DNA from: Saturnia japonica
Taxonomy: Eukaryota > Arthropoda > Insecta > Lepidoptera > Saturniidae
Direction: 5' to 3'
Assembly: GCA_033032175.1 (NCBI GenBank)
Contig: CM065324.1
Span: 4,995,288-5,059,287 of the forward strand
Length of the DNA: 64,000 nt
How positions within the stretch are numbered: the stretch's first letter is position 1; each line of letters starts with the position of its first letter. A program made the position numbers and the translations under genes. Below are positions 20,075 to 33,125 of the stretch, piece after piece. A model generated the notes under the pieces. The model was given only the letters and a program-made list of their open reading frames with translations. It made no database searches and was not told the DNA's origin.

Positions 20075-23000
20075 TCCCTTGTGACAGTGCAGTTGGGATG
20101 TGGGACCACAGCTGCAGCGGGTCCGTCGTAAGTCGAACAAACTACACTCTCATGCACTCCTGGTACTGTGCTGATTACTCCTTCCACTTCTTCAGGAGCT
20201 ATCTGAGAGTTAAAATTTAACTGTATCCATTTTTATTATGTTGATCAGTAGTTAAAGGAAATTACTGAAGAAGAAATTTCTGGGAATTAGAATCTTAAGT
20301 TTGAATTTTTTTTTAAAGTAAGATTGTAATATTAAAACTAGATACATAAAATAGTCACAACATCTTTGAAAATCAGTAAGAAAAATAAAATTTTCTTAGA
20401 ATAATAAATTTTCAAGTTACATTACCGATTTTCCGGAAAATATTTTAAAGGACAAAGTAATGCGAGTAAGATGTAAAAAGTCAAGGATGCATTGCATATT
20501 AATAAACGAAATTGAAATTGGGTTCTAAGTCATAAATAATCTACTATAAAACTGATTTCGTAAATTCCTGGATCCAATGCTAAAATAATACAAATAATAG
20601 GATAAATAACTGTGTTTTTCTATAAAATATATATACATTTTTTTTTAAACGAAAGCTAATCTTAGGGACTGCAAAGCTCTAGTGAAGTGTAATGCTGAGC
20701 CTATAATCACTCTGTTAGCGTCCAGATAAAACTTCAATAGTACCTTACCTTCCTGCCTTTGTACTTGAAGCTAAAGTTCCTTCTTTCTATGAAGTATAGC
20801 CGCTCGTTTTGGTCTAAATGCATCCAGTCTCCTGTGCGGAACCACCCGTCTTTGAACGATTCATTACATAAGTCATTGTTTCTATAATATCCCTGAAAAT
20901 ATCATCAAGTTTCATCATCTGTTTATGTTGTATGTGTAAGGTTATAGGTAGGTATGGGTTAGGTTATTAGGCAATTGGCTTTAAATTTAAAGCATAACAA
21001 ACAATCCACAAAATTTGCCGTGGTAATGGAATGGTTAATAAATTAATTGGAAACAATGAATCAATTTAAGGACCAAAGTTACAAGATCCCAAATCCATGT
21101 ATATTAATTGATTTAAATATTAAAACGGTTGACAGTGAATGAGCACTTCATGAGGGAATATGAACAACTTCAAAAATGTAGCAATTCAGTGTGAAATCTC
21201 CGAACTACAAAAAATAAGCAAATTTGAGAGCGCTACATAATTAGATTTACTACTTACCTTTAACACACATTCTCCTTTCAGGTAAAGTTCTCCGTCGTTA
21301 CCTGGCTTTACTTCTTCCCCGTTATCGTCGAGAAGCTAAAATTGATAAGCTCTTTGTAAATGAGTGCAATAGCCTCTACTCCTAAAGCCTCCTCATTTCG
21401 GTAAATGATTAAAGGTCCCACTGAATGCTACAGCCTATGTTTTTACTAATAGTAAAAACATTTTAGTTGCCACTAACAAATATGTGTCTCTATTAATCAA
21501 GTAAGGAATACAATTTTATTGTATATTACAATTATTACCTTGTAATGTAAAATATTCATAACTCTTCCGTTGGAATTTATTGGTGTCTCTTTGTCTGGTA
21601 ATGCGACAGCTCCATTTGTCTCAGTTATCCCGTAACCGTCAGATAAGTGAGCAGTTTCCGGCAGTTTTTCCTGTAATTATTTATTTTTATCTTTATCATT
21701 ATATTTTATTTGGATGACCGAGCTTCGTTCGGTGTCTTGCAAAATATAAAAACATCTATCTAGGTAAACATTACCAAAATACAAAATTTCATCCAAATCG
21801 TAAGAACCGATTTCGAGAAACTATTTAAATATCATATTATTATAATATACGAGAACTAGGTACTCATTTAATAGTGTCATAAAAATTCACATAAATATTA
21901 TCACAAATTTCCATAAAACAAATATGCATTTAGTTACTATTGATTCCGATTGTTAATAATTTTGAAAAGTAGCAGTTGGAAATTAGAACTGTGCTATGCT
22001 ACGCCACGTCTTCTAAGTGTTTCTAGACACAGAACTTCTACTTTTAGTGGCAGCTTCAGTATCAAGCCATAAAATTTTAAAACAATCTACCTTCACCGAT
22101 CCAAAAAGTACCTAATCATTTTCAGCTCCAAATTTAAATATTTTCATCTTTTACAACAAATAATATTTAAACCTGATATTATTATTATACACATTTATAT
22201 TATATTATACTTAATTGACTACTACTTACATCTCTAACATATATTTTAGAAATGTTGAATATTAATGAAAATTAGCATTTTTAGTTTAACTAGTACTTGC
22301 TTCATCATTCATATTATTTATTTTGGATAACTTGTGTATCTATGTGACAAATAAATTACTTTTATTTCTTTAATACCATTCCATAAAATAGTCCTACGCA
22401 CCTTAAATACAGCTATAAGGTCAGAAGTAACCGGAGCTCCGCCAAGAATGACGGTCTTCAGCGATGATATTTGATTTGGTTTTATCGTTGCCAGCAAACT
22501 TTTGGCGAAGGGCGGCGGAAGGTATATCCATGTTGGCTATGAATGAGATCAAATATTAAATTTCGAAGAGAAATAATTATAATCTCCAAAGATTATCAGA
22601 ACGATCAGTCCTACAATGCTCACATCCAACGGATTTCTGCAACCTTTTACAATCGATATAATTTTTTTTCCTTAGATTGTTATGACAGTATTGTTGCGGA
22701 TTACTCAAATTAAATTCTGTTAAAATATAAACTCTCAATTACTATATCTATAACTATAAATTATGACTTTTTGATAAATCTATTGATTCTAAAGTTATTC
22801 AAGTTCAAAGTTAAGATAATGATCAACTTAATTAAATTTTAAATTTGCTACGAATTAGTTGTTTAAAAAAAATCGTCAATCTTGATATGCATGTTATTTT
22901 CTTCAATAGAAGGATATTAAGTTTCTTAATTGCAAATTAATAGATACTAGCGATCGCCCTAAGGTCGCAATTCGACCAGCGTCTTTTTGATCATAGATTG

Positions 23001-26000
23001 TTTTCTGTTTGACATTTACAGTATTCATAAACAATGACTATTAATCTACATCACAAGCTGTCACTTTTCGTTGAGTGACAATGTCAATATTTTAGGGGGT
23101 CTGAGTTCAATGGCACTGATTGGATTAGGATTCGCAGTATTTATTTTAATATTTTAGTAACAGATATTATAGATAAATTTTAGCTTTCTGCACTCCTTCT
23201 CCATTTAAACTTTAACCATGCCAAATATCAGTCTTCTGTGCATGCAATACGCTTAAAACGGTACCGAAAGCTTTTGCTTCATGTATTATAGATTAGGTTT
23301 AATTACTGTTTAATAAACGGGCATGAAGTTGTGGGCTAGTATATCTAGTAATTCTATTATAATACATGTAGCAAAATGAACATGTTCCAACATTGGAAAG
23401 CAAATTCTTCCCTATGGTTGATGAAATTCTCAGAAACTTTTCTCATAAATATGTTAGTATATAACCTTAATAAGAAATAATTTGGTAAAATTAATTGTTT
23501 TTTACCCTAAATTTCTCAAGCATCTCAGTGACGTGTTCAACACTTGATTCTTTTGGTGAGATCAAGACAGGGATATGATAGACTGCGCTCGATGTAACTG
23601 ACATCGTGAAAGATATCCATTGCAACGTTGTAAGAACTATGATCATGTCTGTTGGCTTGGGGAACTGAGTGTGATGAACCCTGTGAGAAAACTTTAGTTT
23701 TTTTAAACGTTCCTGATATTTTACACCCATTTGAATTTAAACAAAATTCGCTAAGAACCTCGAAGTCAGTTACATTTGTTACTGATTCGTTAATTAGCAT
23801 TGTTGCTCTCATCATAAAAAAATTTGGACTCAAACTGATATCTTTTATTTATTAACTAGCTGGTACTCGTAACTTCGTTTGCGTATTATTGGATGTACAC
23901 AGGTAGATCTCAGAACACAACAAACCAAAAGAAAATCATAGATGAGTTTGTCACTATATTTGTGGTGGTCGCAATCCCTAACACCCCGCTATATTACTGT
24001 ATATGCACCGCCTGATTTCGGAACACGACAAACCAAAAGAAAATCATACATGTGTTTATCACCGTTTGTATGGTATTGTCATTATATGCCAATATGAATC
24101 CAAGACATTAACCGTCCCAATAAAACTTACAACCATACAAATAACAAACATACAAACTTTACATTTATTATATTTGTAGGATAACACTGGTTAAACTATG
24201 ACTTCTACCGGGATAAAAATACCCTATGTATTAATTATGTCTGCCAAACTTCATTGAAATATGTTCAGCCGTTTTTGCGTGACTGAGTAACAAACATCCA
24301 CATTTATTATATTAGTAGGATTTTAAATTGTTTCTACGTTAAGGAATTAAAACAATAATTTTAATAAAATGTTTTTTACGGAGTTTTCTACACTTTAATT
24401 AGAAGGGTATAGATATTTGATAAGTTTCGTATGTGAAACGTCGCACGTGCAAAGGTTCTGTTTCCGCGAAGGATTGATTTTGTGTGATTACTTTTGGTTA
24501 ATAAAAATCATGCTATCAGCTGTTTGTAATTGGTGTGCATGTGGTGAAAAGTCTGTCATAGTGACTTGCTTTTGCGTCTTCCTTTTCGGGATCACCCTCT
24601 GCATATCCAGTTAAATCATTGCAGGCTGGCATGACAGTGGCTACCGTCGATGGATTACGATCTCTTGGTAGTCGCAGTTGTGATAGGATTGTACTGTGCT
24701 TACCATCGGGGAAAATACCATCAATTTGCCGTACTACTATAAAAAAAAATTATAATTTGTACTTGCAGGAAGACCAGTTATAATAAGCTACACAGGTGCG
24801 TTAGCTAGTATTAGAACTAATAAATAAAATTTCCTTAGTTACTATATTATAATTTCTATACTGGAATTAATTGAAATTATTCAAGAGTGGGAGAACACGT
24901 GGAAGGTTTTACAGCAGAATCACCATCATCATACCTATATATAAGGCAAATTAGTTGTGCTCGGGCTACTTTGTTCAGCTTCAAAGAGCGTAGTTGGCAA
25001 AACGCACTGGTACATATCGCATTCCAACTCAGTTCTCTTGAGTAAAAGCAACCTATTAGTCACTGGCTTCAGTAGGATTCCGTTATTTATCGGTTTGTTA
25101 TAAATAGCTGTGGTCTGCATTAGCTACTTATACATCTGGTGGCCTCCTAGCATTTCCTATTTTATACCATGGCAGTAAGTTAGTGAGAGTTTCCCCTTAA
25201 AAAAAAGTTTAAACGAAAAAGATATATAGGTTATACACTAACCATAAGCAGGGAAGTTTAGCAACTATGCCTCTATTAGAAATAAGTGGCGTTTTAGGAA
25301 GCCCGGTGGAGCCGCTCGTGGGTAGTATTATAACTGACCCGTCAGGTGAAGTCTCAGGTAATCTAGTAAAATTAAAAAGAAGACAGATGACAATTTCCGT
25401 AGTTATAATTATAAATTAAAATAATCATAATAAAATATCGGCATTGTATTGCTTGATATATAGTTATATAGAACTCTAAATGTGGCCTCCCACGGTCCGT
25501 TTTATTGCGGGTTCTTACGCACGGCCGACGAGCAAGGGCAACCACGCACCGAACTTTAAGGCTACGGAATTGTCTGCGCTACCACAGACGACGCTTTTCT
25601 CATGGTGCGTCGGTGCGGACTGATCTGCATCCGTCTGAAATATCACGAACCGTGGGAGGCCACTTTAATATAGCATTGTGGCTTAACTAATGAGACTTTA
25701 CATTTCTCGATTAAAGATTCATTTGCCACGGTGGCTTTATTTTTCATTTATATTTGGTATTTGTCATACTTTCAGTATTTAGCATGTCCCAGTTAGATTT
25801 CCAAGTAGAACTCTAGTTTATAGAAAATTCTTCTTCACTGCATAGGCATTGCAGGAGTTTACTAAATCATTCCTAAATTGGATTCAGTTAGCATGTAGTT
25901 AACCAATGTATTTATTATATTATTAAAATGTATTTAAATGACTTCTGTCAATGTAACATTTTCAAATGACCATGATAATAGGTCTTTACCTATGAAATTG

Positions 26001-29000
26001 CCGTTCTGCAGTACTGGCCATTTCAAATCAAAATAATTTTTGTTTGGCTAAGAATTCTAATTTCAAATTAATTTTATTTTAAAAACATGGAATTCTTTTT
26101 CCAAAAGTAGTCATTTGTTTATTGATTAGTGTTATATTTTCATCGCATTTCAATCTTTTTTGTCATCATGGATACGTTAAAAATTCGAGTAATTATGGAA
26201 TATGAGTACCGTCGTGGCAGCAACGCGGCACAAGCGGCACGCAACATCAACGAAGTTTACGGAGCTAACACTACAAACCAACGCACCACCTGTTATTGGT
26301 TTGCTCGCTTCCGTTCTGGGAATTTCGACTTGAAAAATGAACCTCGCGGTCGTTCGAAGACTTTGGTCGACAATGAAGAATTAAAGGCGATTGTGGAAGC
26401 TGATGATACAAAATCTACGGTTAAATTAGCAGCAGCTTTCGACGTTACCGTCAAAACAATATTGGTCCATTTGCATCAAATTGGCAAGGTAAAAAAGCTT
26501 GACAAATGGGTGCCCCACGAACTCAATGATCGCCAGCGCGAAGTACGCGTCGAGACGTGCCTTGCACTGCTCAACAGACACACAAATGAATGAATTTTGA
26601 ACCACATTGTTACCTGCGATGAAAAATGTATTCTGTTTGATAACCGCAAGCGCTCAGCAAGTTGGTTGGATCCTGGTTCAGCACCTAAACAATGCCCTAA
26701 ACGAAAACTTACCCCTAGAAAAGTGATGGTCACTGTTTGGTGGTCTAGCACCGGTGTGATTCATCACAGCTTCTTACCAAATGGGATGAGCATTACTGCA
26801 GATGTGTACTGTGAAGAACTGAACACAGTGATAAAGAAGCTGGCACATCTTCAACGAGCATTGGTCAATCGCTCGTCTCCGCTGCCCCTGCACAATAACG
26901 CGCGACGTCATACTGCACAGCAGACGGTCTCCTAGTTGTAAGAACTGGGGTTGGAAGTTCTCCGTCATCCGCCCTTCTCACTAGACCTAGCGCCTACAGA
27001 CTACTACTTTTTCTAGAATTTGGATAACTCCTTGGCGGGAAAAAAATTCAATACCCGAGAGGCAGTACAAAATGCCTTTGAAGAATTTGTTGCTTCCCGT
27101 CCAGCTAATTTCTTTAAGAAGGGTATCAATAAACTGCCATTGCGCTGGCAAAGATGCATTGATTGCATGGGTGATTACTTCGAATAATACAAATAAAAAA
27201 TAAATTAAAAAAAATCGTTTAAATTTTTTCATACAAAACGGCAATTTCATAGGTAAAGACCTAATATTTGTGTTTGCAATATTTAGTGCAAGTTTTGTGG
27301 CAATATTAAACATTTTAGCTTTTGTTTTGTAGCCGAAAAGATTCCTACACTGCTTGTTTATTATTGAAAAACATCGCAAGTAAATTAAGGGCTATTGAAC
27401 CAGCATAAAAACTTTAATAATGTACAAGAACGACCGTTTACAAAATCATTTGCAAATATTATAATTAGGTGTTTGTTTCTTATTTGGTTACTACTTCTTA
27501 ACTTATTTTAAATACTTAAAATTAAATACATAGTATTATTAAATAATAATATAAACTAAAAATACTAACTGATAGGTTTCAAAGTCATCACTAAATCCAT
27601 CGATAAACTCTCGTAATGTATCTTCTTCATCAGATATAACTATACTTGGTGCAAACGTTAAGTTTTTAATTGCTTTATTAAGGTCTTCGTAATGTTCCCG
27701 ATCACAAAACACAAAATTTGGCTCAATTATTCTCAAAAAGTAGCTCAGTTCATCTGTAAAGTTTAAAGAGTTATTTTAAAATTGTAATATCATATGACGA
27801 GCCGAGCCGAGCCGCCGATTGTGCGTAATATTGACTATTTATGATTGTGGTTTAGACTGAAAACCAGCTCTATATGTAGAGGTCATGTCACATAGCATCA
27901 GCTGAGACTGCTTTATTAAAAAAAAAAGATTGTCAGAAAAGTTTAGGCCTTTTCTGTACTCCTACTTTAGAGTTTTTGGATAAGTAGAAGCCTTTCTACA
28001 TGAAGAAATACTTATGACACACTCCATTGGAAATTCAAGATTGTCTTCTTGAGGATAGATAAATAGCTTGCAAAGTCATTATTACATCAGACAAGGTATT
28101 ATGAAATGAAGGTAATGAAGGTATCCAGTAATCGGCTTGAAACTAAAGTACCTTTAGAATATCTCAAGATCAAAACGAACATACCTATTGTACCATTAGG
28201 ATCCATCATAAATGGTAATACTCCAGAAAATAAAGTAGCCCAGTATGTAGCTAACATTCGTTGATGACTTCTCATCTGAAGCATGACTGTCTTCCCTTTC
28301 GGACATTTGTCTGACAGCGAACGTGCTATAGATACAGCGAGCTTCAGTATATATTCGTTTGTAAATTTTTCTCCAGTCGCTCCATTAATCTGTATAGTAA
28401 TATATAAGTAAGTATAAAGGCCCTCCAAAAACTAAAAACTCTTAATGATAAAGTAATAATCTTCTTGGGTTTTTGGGAAGGCGTTTGATGATGACGATAT
28501 TCGTAACAAGTATAATAAATAATACTAAATTAATCTATTTTGTTTTCTTAAAACGTTTATGTGTGTTTCTTTATAGGCTCGGGTGTTAGCGATATAGTTC
28601 TTTCTTGTTACACTATTTAATAGAACTAGCGATCGCCGTAAGGTCGAAATTGAATGAGGTTTGACATTTGCATTATTCATAAACAATGAGTATTAGTAAA
28701 TTGAATTAGTTCTATATTAATTTAAAAATTGTAATATTACTTAAGAACACTATATATTAATTTGGTTTTAGGTTTAATGTTTGTATGGATATATTGAATT
28801 TAATAGAAAAATACTAAAGGTAAGTCTAGTTATGTGTAGCCTGTAACTACATGCATTGATGTAAATCTCATTTCTTTCATCTGTTGACTGCTCGATATTT
28901 ACAATCCTCTTTTCTTAATCTCTATGTACCTATATCACATGGAGGTGTTATAATATTTCTCTCATAATTTTGCTTTTTAACCAATAAGTACCTACTTTTT

Positions 29001-30254
29001 AAGATTAATTTATCCCAAATTTCTTCGCTGCTTCTGTTTGAAAACAGATTAACGGTTGTTTTGTATTTCTGTAACAAAAACGTTTGTTATTAATTGTTGA
29101 GATGAATCTGAAAAAGTTAAATCTGAATCAAACCATGGAAAAGAAGAAAATTGGTCATCCGAACTGATTACAATCGTACATTATTGTACAGTCTTTTATA
29201 TAAATATTGTTTATATACATTTATATCTAAGTCTGTCCGTCTGTCTGTCTGTTAGTTAGTGCGTTTATAAGTCAAGAACTACTTGTTGAATATTAGTTAG
29301 TATTTTACAGATGTTTTGACTAAAAATATTTTAGGATATGTTTTGTAACGTTATGTAATAAAACACAAAGAAAAACAAGTAATGATAATATAAAATAACT
29401 GGAATAAAAAAAACACCACCCGTACGCTTTCTTGGAATACGCTGCCAAGCCCGTTAAACAAAAGAAAATAGGTAAAAACAAAACAAATAGGTGATAAAAA
29501 CATCTTTTTGTACAATATACTAGACATCTGTTTAAACTAGAAAAATCTAAAACCATTAAACTAACTTTAATATATAAACTACGATAAGTAATTTAATGAT
29601 ACAGAAGAATTCAAAAATATTTATGTTATGTATGTTAGAAATATACGTGAAACAACAATAAATGAACTTTGATTTGCTAACACTTTTAAATTTATTATCT
29701 ATATGCTAATAATAATCGAGTTTACTGGCTCGACCGCATATCTTTAATCGTTTCACTTACTAACAATTTTCTTTTTGATTTTTCTTCTTTTCACGATTGA
29801 TTTCAGATTTAACATTTTTGGATTCATCTCAACAATTAATAACAAACGTTTTTTTCTGAAAAAAGACGAAACAACCGTTAATATGTTTTCAGACGGGAAT
29901 AGAAAAGAAATTTCGTATAAATTAATTACGATGGATTTCCGTAAAGTAACGTTCCGTAATATTTTTTAAGAGTATAAAAATCATTGTTTTCGTTATCACG
30001 ATTTTCGGTGTGTATTTTAAACATGATCTTGCAAAAGATACGGAATTGTATACGCATTGAAATATCAGAGTATTTACCATATTAAGATCACCAGGATGTT
30101 TCTTTAAACTGTGGAATACGATTTCAGCAAATGCGACTTTATCTCTCTCCTTTGCGTCTGGTTGTATGCTCTTAGCTGATAATATCTCATCCAGGACTCG
30201 ATCTAAATACAGCTGAGCTGCGGTAGGCTCGCCTCTTACCACTGCGTGTGACAT
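20075..30254 (-). CDS. Acyl-CoA synthetase / luciferase-like AMP-binding enzyme (3' end lost in gap)
   Basis: Ten minus-strand exons stay in one frame: 30254-30078, 28389-28185, 27753-27570, 25362-25243, 23680-23506, 22536-22402, 21670-21539, 21335-21258, 20892-20749 and 20202 into the gap. All introns are GT-AG. About 492 residues are visible of an expected 545 or so. The P-loop-like A3 motif is TSGSTGLPK (about residues 204-212). The A5 motif is DGYGITETNG (about 343-352), A7 is GWFRTGDW (about 418-425), and the hinge region is KYKGRKIAPEEVE (about 445-457). This family activates a carboxylic acid with ATP to an acyl-AMP and transfers it to CoA. Beetle luciferases are relatives, but nothing here shows light production. 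The C-terminal lysine motif (A10) would lie in or beyond the gap. A mariner and a small TIR element sit in intron 3. A related partial copy lies upstream at 36.3-42.5 kb. Confidence 0.88.
22945..23105 (+). repeat. Dispersed ACTAGCGATCGCC repeat in an intron
   Basis: TACTAGCGATCGCCCTAAGG with TTTGACATTTACAGTATTC downstream also occurs at 28622-28705 (CTAGCGATCGCCGTAAGG, then TTTGACATTTGCATTATTC). Both copies lie in introns of the AMP-binding gene. Confidence 0.6.
23859..24322 (+). repeat. Dispersed repeat ending ATTATATTAGTAGGAT
   Basis: It begins ACTAGCTGGTACTCG and ends with GTTCAGCCGTTTTTGCGTGA and ATTATATTAGTAGGAT, an ending shared by many lepidopteran repeats. A subsegment, CAAACCAAAAGAAAATCAT, occurs twice inside it. 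Its inverse appears at 61985-62170 and partly at 48490-48540. Confidence 0.55.
24620..24715 (+). mobile_element. LINE 3'-end fragment
   Basis: GCAGGCTGGCATGACAGTGG with GGATTGTACTGTGCTTACCA shortly after matches the 3' ends at 55340-55440 and 63105-63200 in order and spacing. It is a short remnant in intron 4 of the AMP-binding gene. Confidence 0.55.
25482..25663. mobile_element. 182-bp inverted-repeat element (MITE-like)
   Basis: GTGGCCTCCCACGGT at the left end is inverted as ACCGTGGGAGGCCAC at the right end. The interior is GC-rich and non-coding. No clear target duplication is seen. It lies in intron 3 of the AMP-binding gene. Confidence 0.7.
25981..27261 (+). mobile_element. Mariner transposon with perfect 25-bp TIRs
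   Basis: Both ends begin GGTCTTTACCTATGAAATTG and match for 25 bases (25981-26005 and 27237-27261 inverted). TA flanks lie at 25979-25980 and 27262-27263. The 1281-bp length is typical of mariner. It sits in intron 3 of the AMP-binding gene, on the opposite strand to that gene. Confidence 0.93.
26168..27187 (+). pseudogene. Mariner transposase, one frame with four internal stops
   Basis: The frame starts at ATG 26168 (MDTLKIRVIMEYEYRRGSN) and ends at TAA 27185-27187, 339 codons, without frameshift. Stops are TGA 26591-26593, TAG 26933-26935, TAA 26939-26941 and TAG 27014-27016. The helix-turn-helix head (FARFRSGNFDLKNEPRGR) and WVPHEL are clear. The first Asp is present (TCDEK) and the third is present (DLAPTDYYFF). 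The second catalytic Asp is Asn (LHNNARRHT). The architecture is DD34D with the middle residue lost. Confidence 0.9.
28622..28705 (+). repeat. Dispersed ACTAGCGATCGCC repeat, second copy
   Basis: Partner of 22945-23105. It lies in intron 1 of the AMP-binding gene. Confidence 0.55.
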
Positions 30255-32392
30255 TTCTGAAATTTAAATGTCCTTTTTGACGTTTGTAAAATATTTACCA
30301 TTACTGTAAAGAAAATGAAAATAAATTTATCTCAATTGAGATTAGGTTTGGGCTCTCTAAGCAAAAAGTTCTACCGCGCCTATTCTGCCATTCGGGAATT
30401 AACTACCTCAAACATTTCTTCACGTAGCAAATATCATGTTTATTATATGGTTACTCTTATTTAATCATATGTTGGAAGGTAACCTCTTACTCCGCATCCC
30501 GCTCCTGCACTTATCTTAACGTCAGTGTACCTAGTATGTATCATTTGCAATTTAACCTTGATTCGGGCTGCAAGACTGCTCGTTTCTGCTGACGTAGCAT
30601 AGAAAAAATATTTTCCCTGTGTGTTTATTTGGTCTTGCAGAGAAGGAAGTGAACATTTTCGCTAGTAATGATAAGGTATCGCGCATCTTTCCTTTTTTCA
30701 CTAGCTGCTTCTTTTCATCAACCAATATATCTAAATTTAGCATTAACCAAGTAAGCATAATACTATAAACTGAATAGTTTATCTTAGCATTTAGAGGTAG
30801 ATATCTGTAACGTTTGGTATAAATAAGACTGTATATTGACCTAAGAAAAGCAAGTTCGGTGAAGCTGTAGAAGCCGTCAGAGGCTCCAGAGCCCCTAAGG
30901 CTAACAGTATAGTCAGTCAGAAAAAGACCCAAGAAAACTTATTTGCTGTAAGTAGCAAAAATGTCGTAAGTAAACTAAAAACACACTTAGAACCTTTTTT
31001 TTCTGCGTCAAATGGTCTGGGACTCATACCGTTACGATGAAAAAAAATCTAATTAGCCGTAACATTTAAAAAAATGAACACATTCAAATTGCTGCAAGTT
31101 TCCTAAACAAGTATGTTTTTTGTGCTATTCTACTTACAGTAAAAGTGCGATTTGTATTTTGCACCTGATATTACTTGCATTCTCGTAGAATGCAAATGTG
31201 ACGTAACTAACTTATAGCATTTTAGTTTTACTAAACATCCAACATTTTCTTAATTTAAAACAATACGTTGGTAAATAGTCCCTTACATCTCTTAATTGTT
31301 AAAATATTTCAAGTAAAGCATTTAATACGTCAGGAAATATGTATATAGAAATTAGCCATCTTCATATAAATCAATAAACTACTTACGACATTCTCAGTTC
31401 TTTAAATAAAAAGTCTAATGCTGTAAGTAGTAATAAACCTACATCTCATAACTTTAGGAAAAATGTTTTTGTTGTATTTAGTGAATATTATTTTAACTAA
31501 GATGTGTACAAAAAATCCGGTTTATGTCACTGAAATTTTTTTTTTTAAAGAATTTTTTTTGGCTCTGTATAAAAGTTGGGTTTTGGCTACTTACGCCAAA
31601 TACGTTTTCTTGCGTCGATATTATTAATAAAAATCAATAAATTATAAACTGAATAAACGCTACTAGACCAAACAAGTTTTAATTAAAACGCACGTAAAGG
31701 TTTCACAAACAATGTTTTATTATTATTATTGATTTTTTTTAAAGTTCTGTTTCAATAATCCTTGAAAAATAAAGATTCATGAACACGTCATGCAGGCACA
31801 AAAATATATTTCTATTTCTCTCTACTTGAAGCAGTTTGACTGGTGAAATACCTTCACCCTACCAAAAATCGCTGTCGAATAATATTGCGTTGTAATTTTC
31901 GTTGTTAAAAGGTTTTTTTTTTGTCGTTATAGGTTTAGCGTTATAGCCACAATCTCAAACTCGTAGTTTCAGCAAACATTGTACGAGCAAACGATCCCGC
32001 GACCAGGCTTCAGTTACGAGAGGATTTGGGGTTTTACTGAGTAGGAGATTCACATAACCTTCTCAAGCTGTACGGTAAAGGGATCGTAGAGCGAGCAGTG
32101 TACAGTAACTCACCCAGAAGTATTGTCGCAGGAACAGATACTAGCGAATCAAGTGAAGCGTTCGTCGCGGCCGGTTATCTTCGCACTGATGCGATCGCTC
32201 GAGTGAATCACTTTTTATGTGTGTACGAGAGCACGTATCATCAAACACAGAAACAACAGATAGGAAATGTTGTTTTTGTTATAAATTTGTTAGTTACATA
32301 CAGACAGATAACATTTTTGTAATGTGATATTCGTCATCAGTTTACGTTATCAATGAAGTGTACAGACAGAACTACATATTATTAATATAGAT
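30255..32392. other. 5' flank of the AMP-binding gene, no clear gene
   Basis: Holds the promoter side of the minus-strand AMP-binding gene and one short dispersed motif (30855-30920). A 126-codon minus-strand open frame (30932-30552) has no recognisable domain and overlaps that motif. The stretch at 32000-32300 is relatively GC-rich with a 74-codon open frame, but I see no family or splice evidence. Confidence 0.35.
30855..30920 (+). repeat. Short dispersed motif, copy 2
   Basis: AAGTTCGGTGAAGCTGTAGA through CCCCTAAGGCTAACAGTATA; same family as 13617-13682. Confidence 0.65.
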
Positions 32393-32910
32393 GACTATCT
32401 GTGCCCGCGGCTGCATTCGCGTGGAAATGCGCGAATCCCCCACTCCCGGTGAGTTTAAAGACAATAATGCATATTGTGGGTCATCCTTAGTAGATAGACA
32501 TATACATTCAGGGATTTTTTTCTAGATCTACAATTATATAGTACATTAATTTATATATCTCATATGGTTTACTCAGCGTGAGCCATTTAAGCGCATGAAT
32601 TGATTCACCCTTACCACTTTACTTTATTTGCGCGGAACCCTAATTCTTATTCTAAAATAAAAGTAGTCTAAGTTACTCCTTATAACATTAGCTATCTGCC
32701 AGTGAAAGTCACGTCAGGAACGGTCCAACCGTTTTGCAGATTAGCCAAAATAGAGAGACAATTTTTTTTTAATCACTTTTTGTTATAGGTATCGTATCAC
32801 GATCATCACGTACGACGATCACGTATATACTTTTATATGCATTTAGTAAAAAACTGTTATTTTGAAATTACAAACAGACACTTCAATTTTATTAATTGTA
32901 TGGATGTAGG
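32393..32910 (+). repeat. About 0.5 kb dispersed repeat (CTGTGCCCGCGGCT type), copy A
   Basis: Collinear with 49824-50360: GCGCGAATCCCCCACTCCCG, GTAGATAGACATATAC, ATGGTTTACTCAGCGTGAGC, TTGCGCGGAACCCTAAT, CAGTGAAAGTCACGTCA, and TATGCATTTAGTAAAAAACT near the end. The 3' part also occurs at 35803-36010. Non-coding. Confidence 0.75.
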
Positions 32911-33044
32911 TATCACGAAGTAAAATGTATCCAGAAGATATTGTTGCCGTATTGGAGATATCTATAGTACTTCTATATCATACTGTTATACTCTGACACG
33001 ATGGAAACCAGCGCCGAAGAACTACCAATTTTTTTAAAATAGTA

Positions 33045-33125
33045 GCACAGCAAATTGACGGACCTGTCTCTGATGGTAAGCACAGTACAATCCGAACACA
33101 ATGGCGACCACCGAGAGATCGATAA
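33045..33125 (-). mobile_element. LINE 3'-end fragment, inverted
   Basis: The minus strand reads GGTGGTCGCCATTGTGTTCG then GATTGTACTGTGCTTACCAT, the same LINE tail as at 24620 and 55340. Confidence 0.5.

Noticed and set aside
23650..23690. Apparent frameshift in exon 5 of the first AMP-binding copy (CCCC against CCC)
   Set aside because: When exon 4 is joined at 25243, phase 2 gives a continuous frame through HHTQFPKPTD, so the four-C version is correct and the second copy is the shortened one.
24935..25120. 61-codon minus-strand open frame in an intron
   Set aside because: No similarity to the AMP-binding family and no splice signals that fit the gene's phases.
30552..30932. 126-codon minus-strand open frame upstream of the AMP-binding gene
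   Set aside because: It overlaps a dispersed 60-bp motif, has no recognisable domain, and has AT-rich composition like non-coding neighbours.
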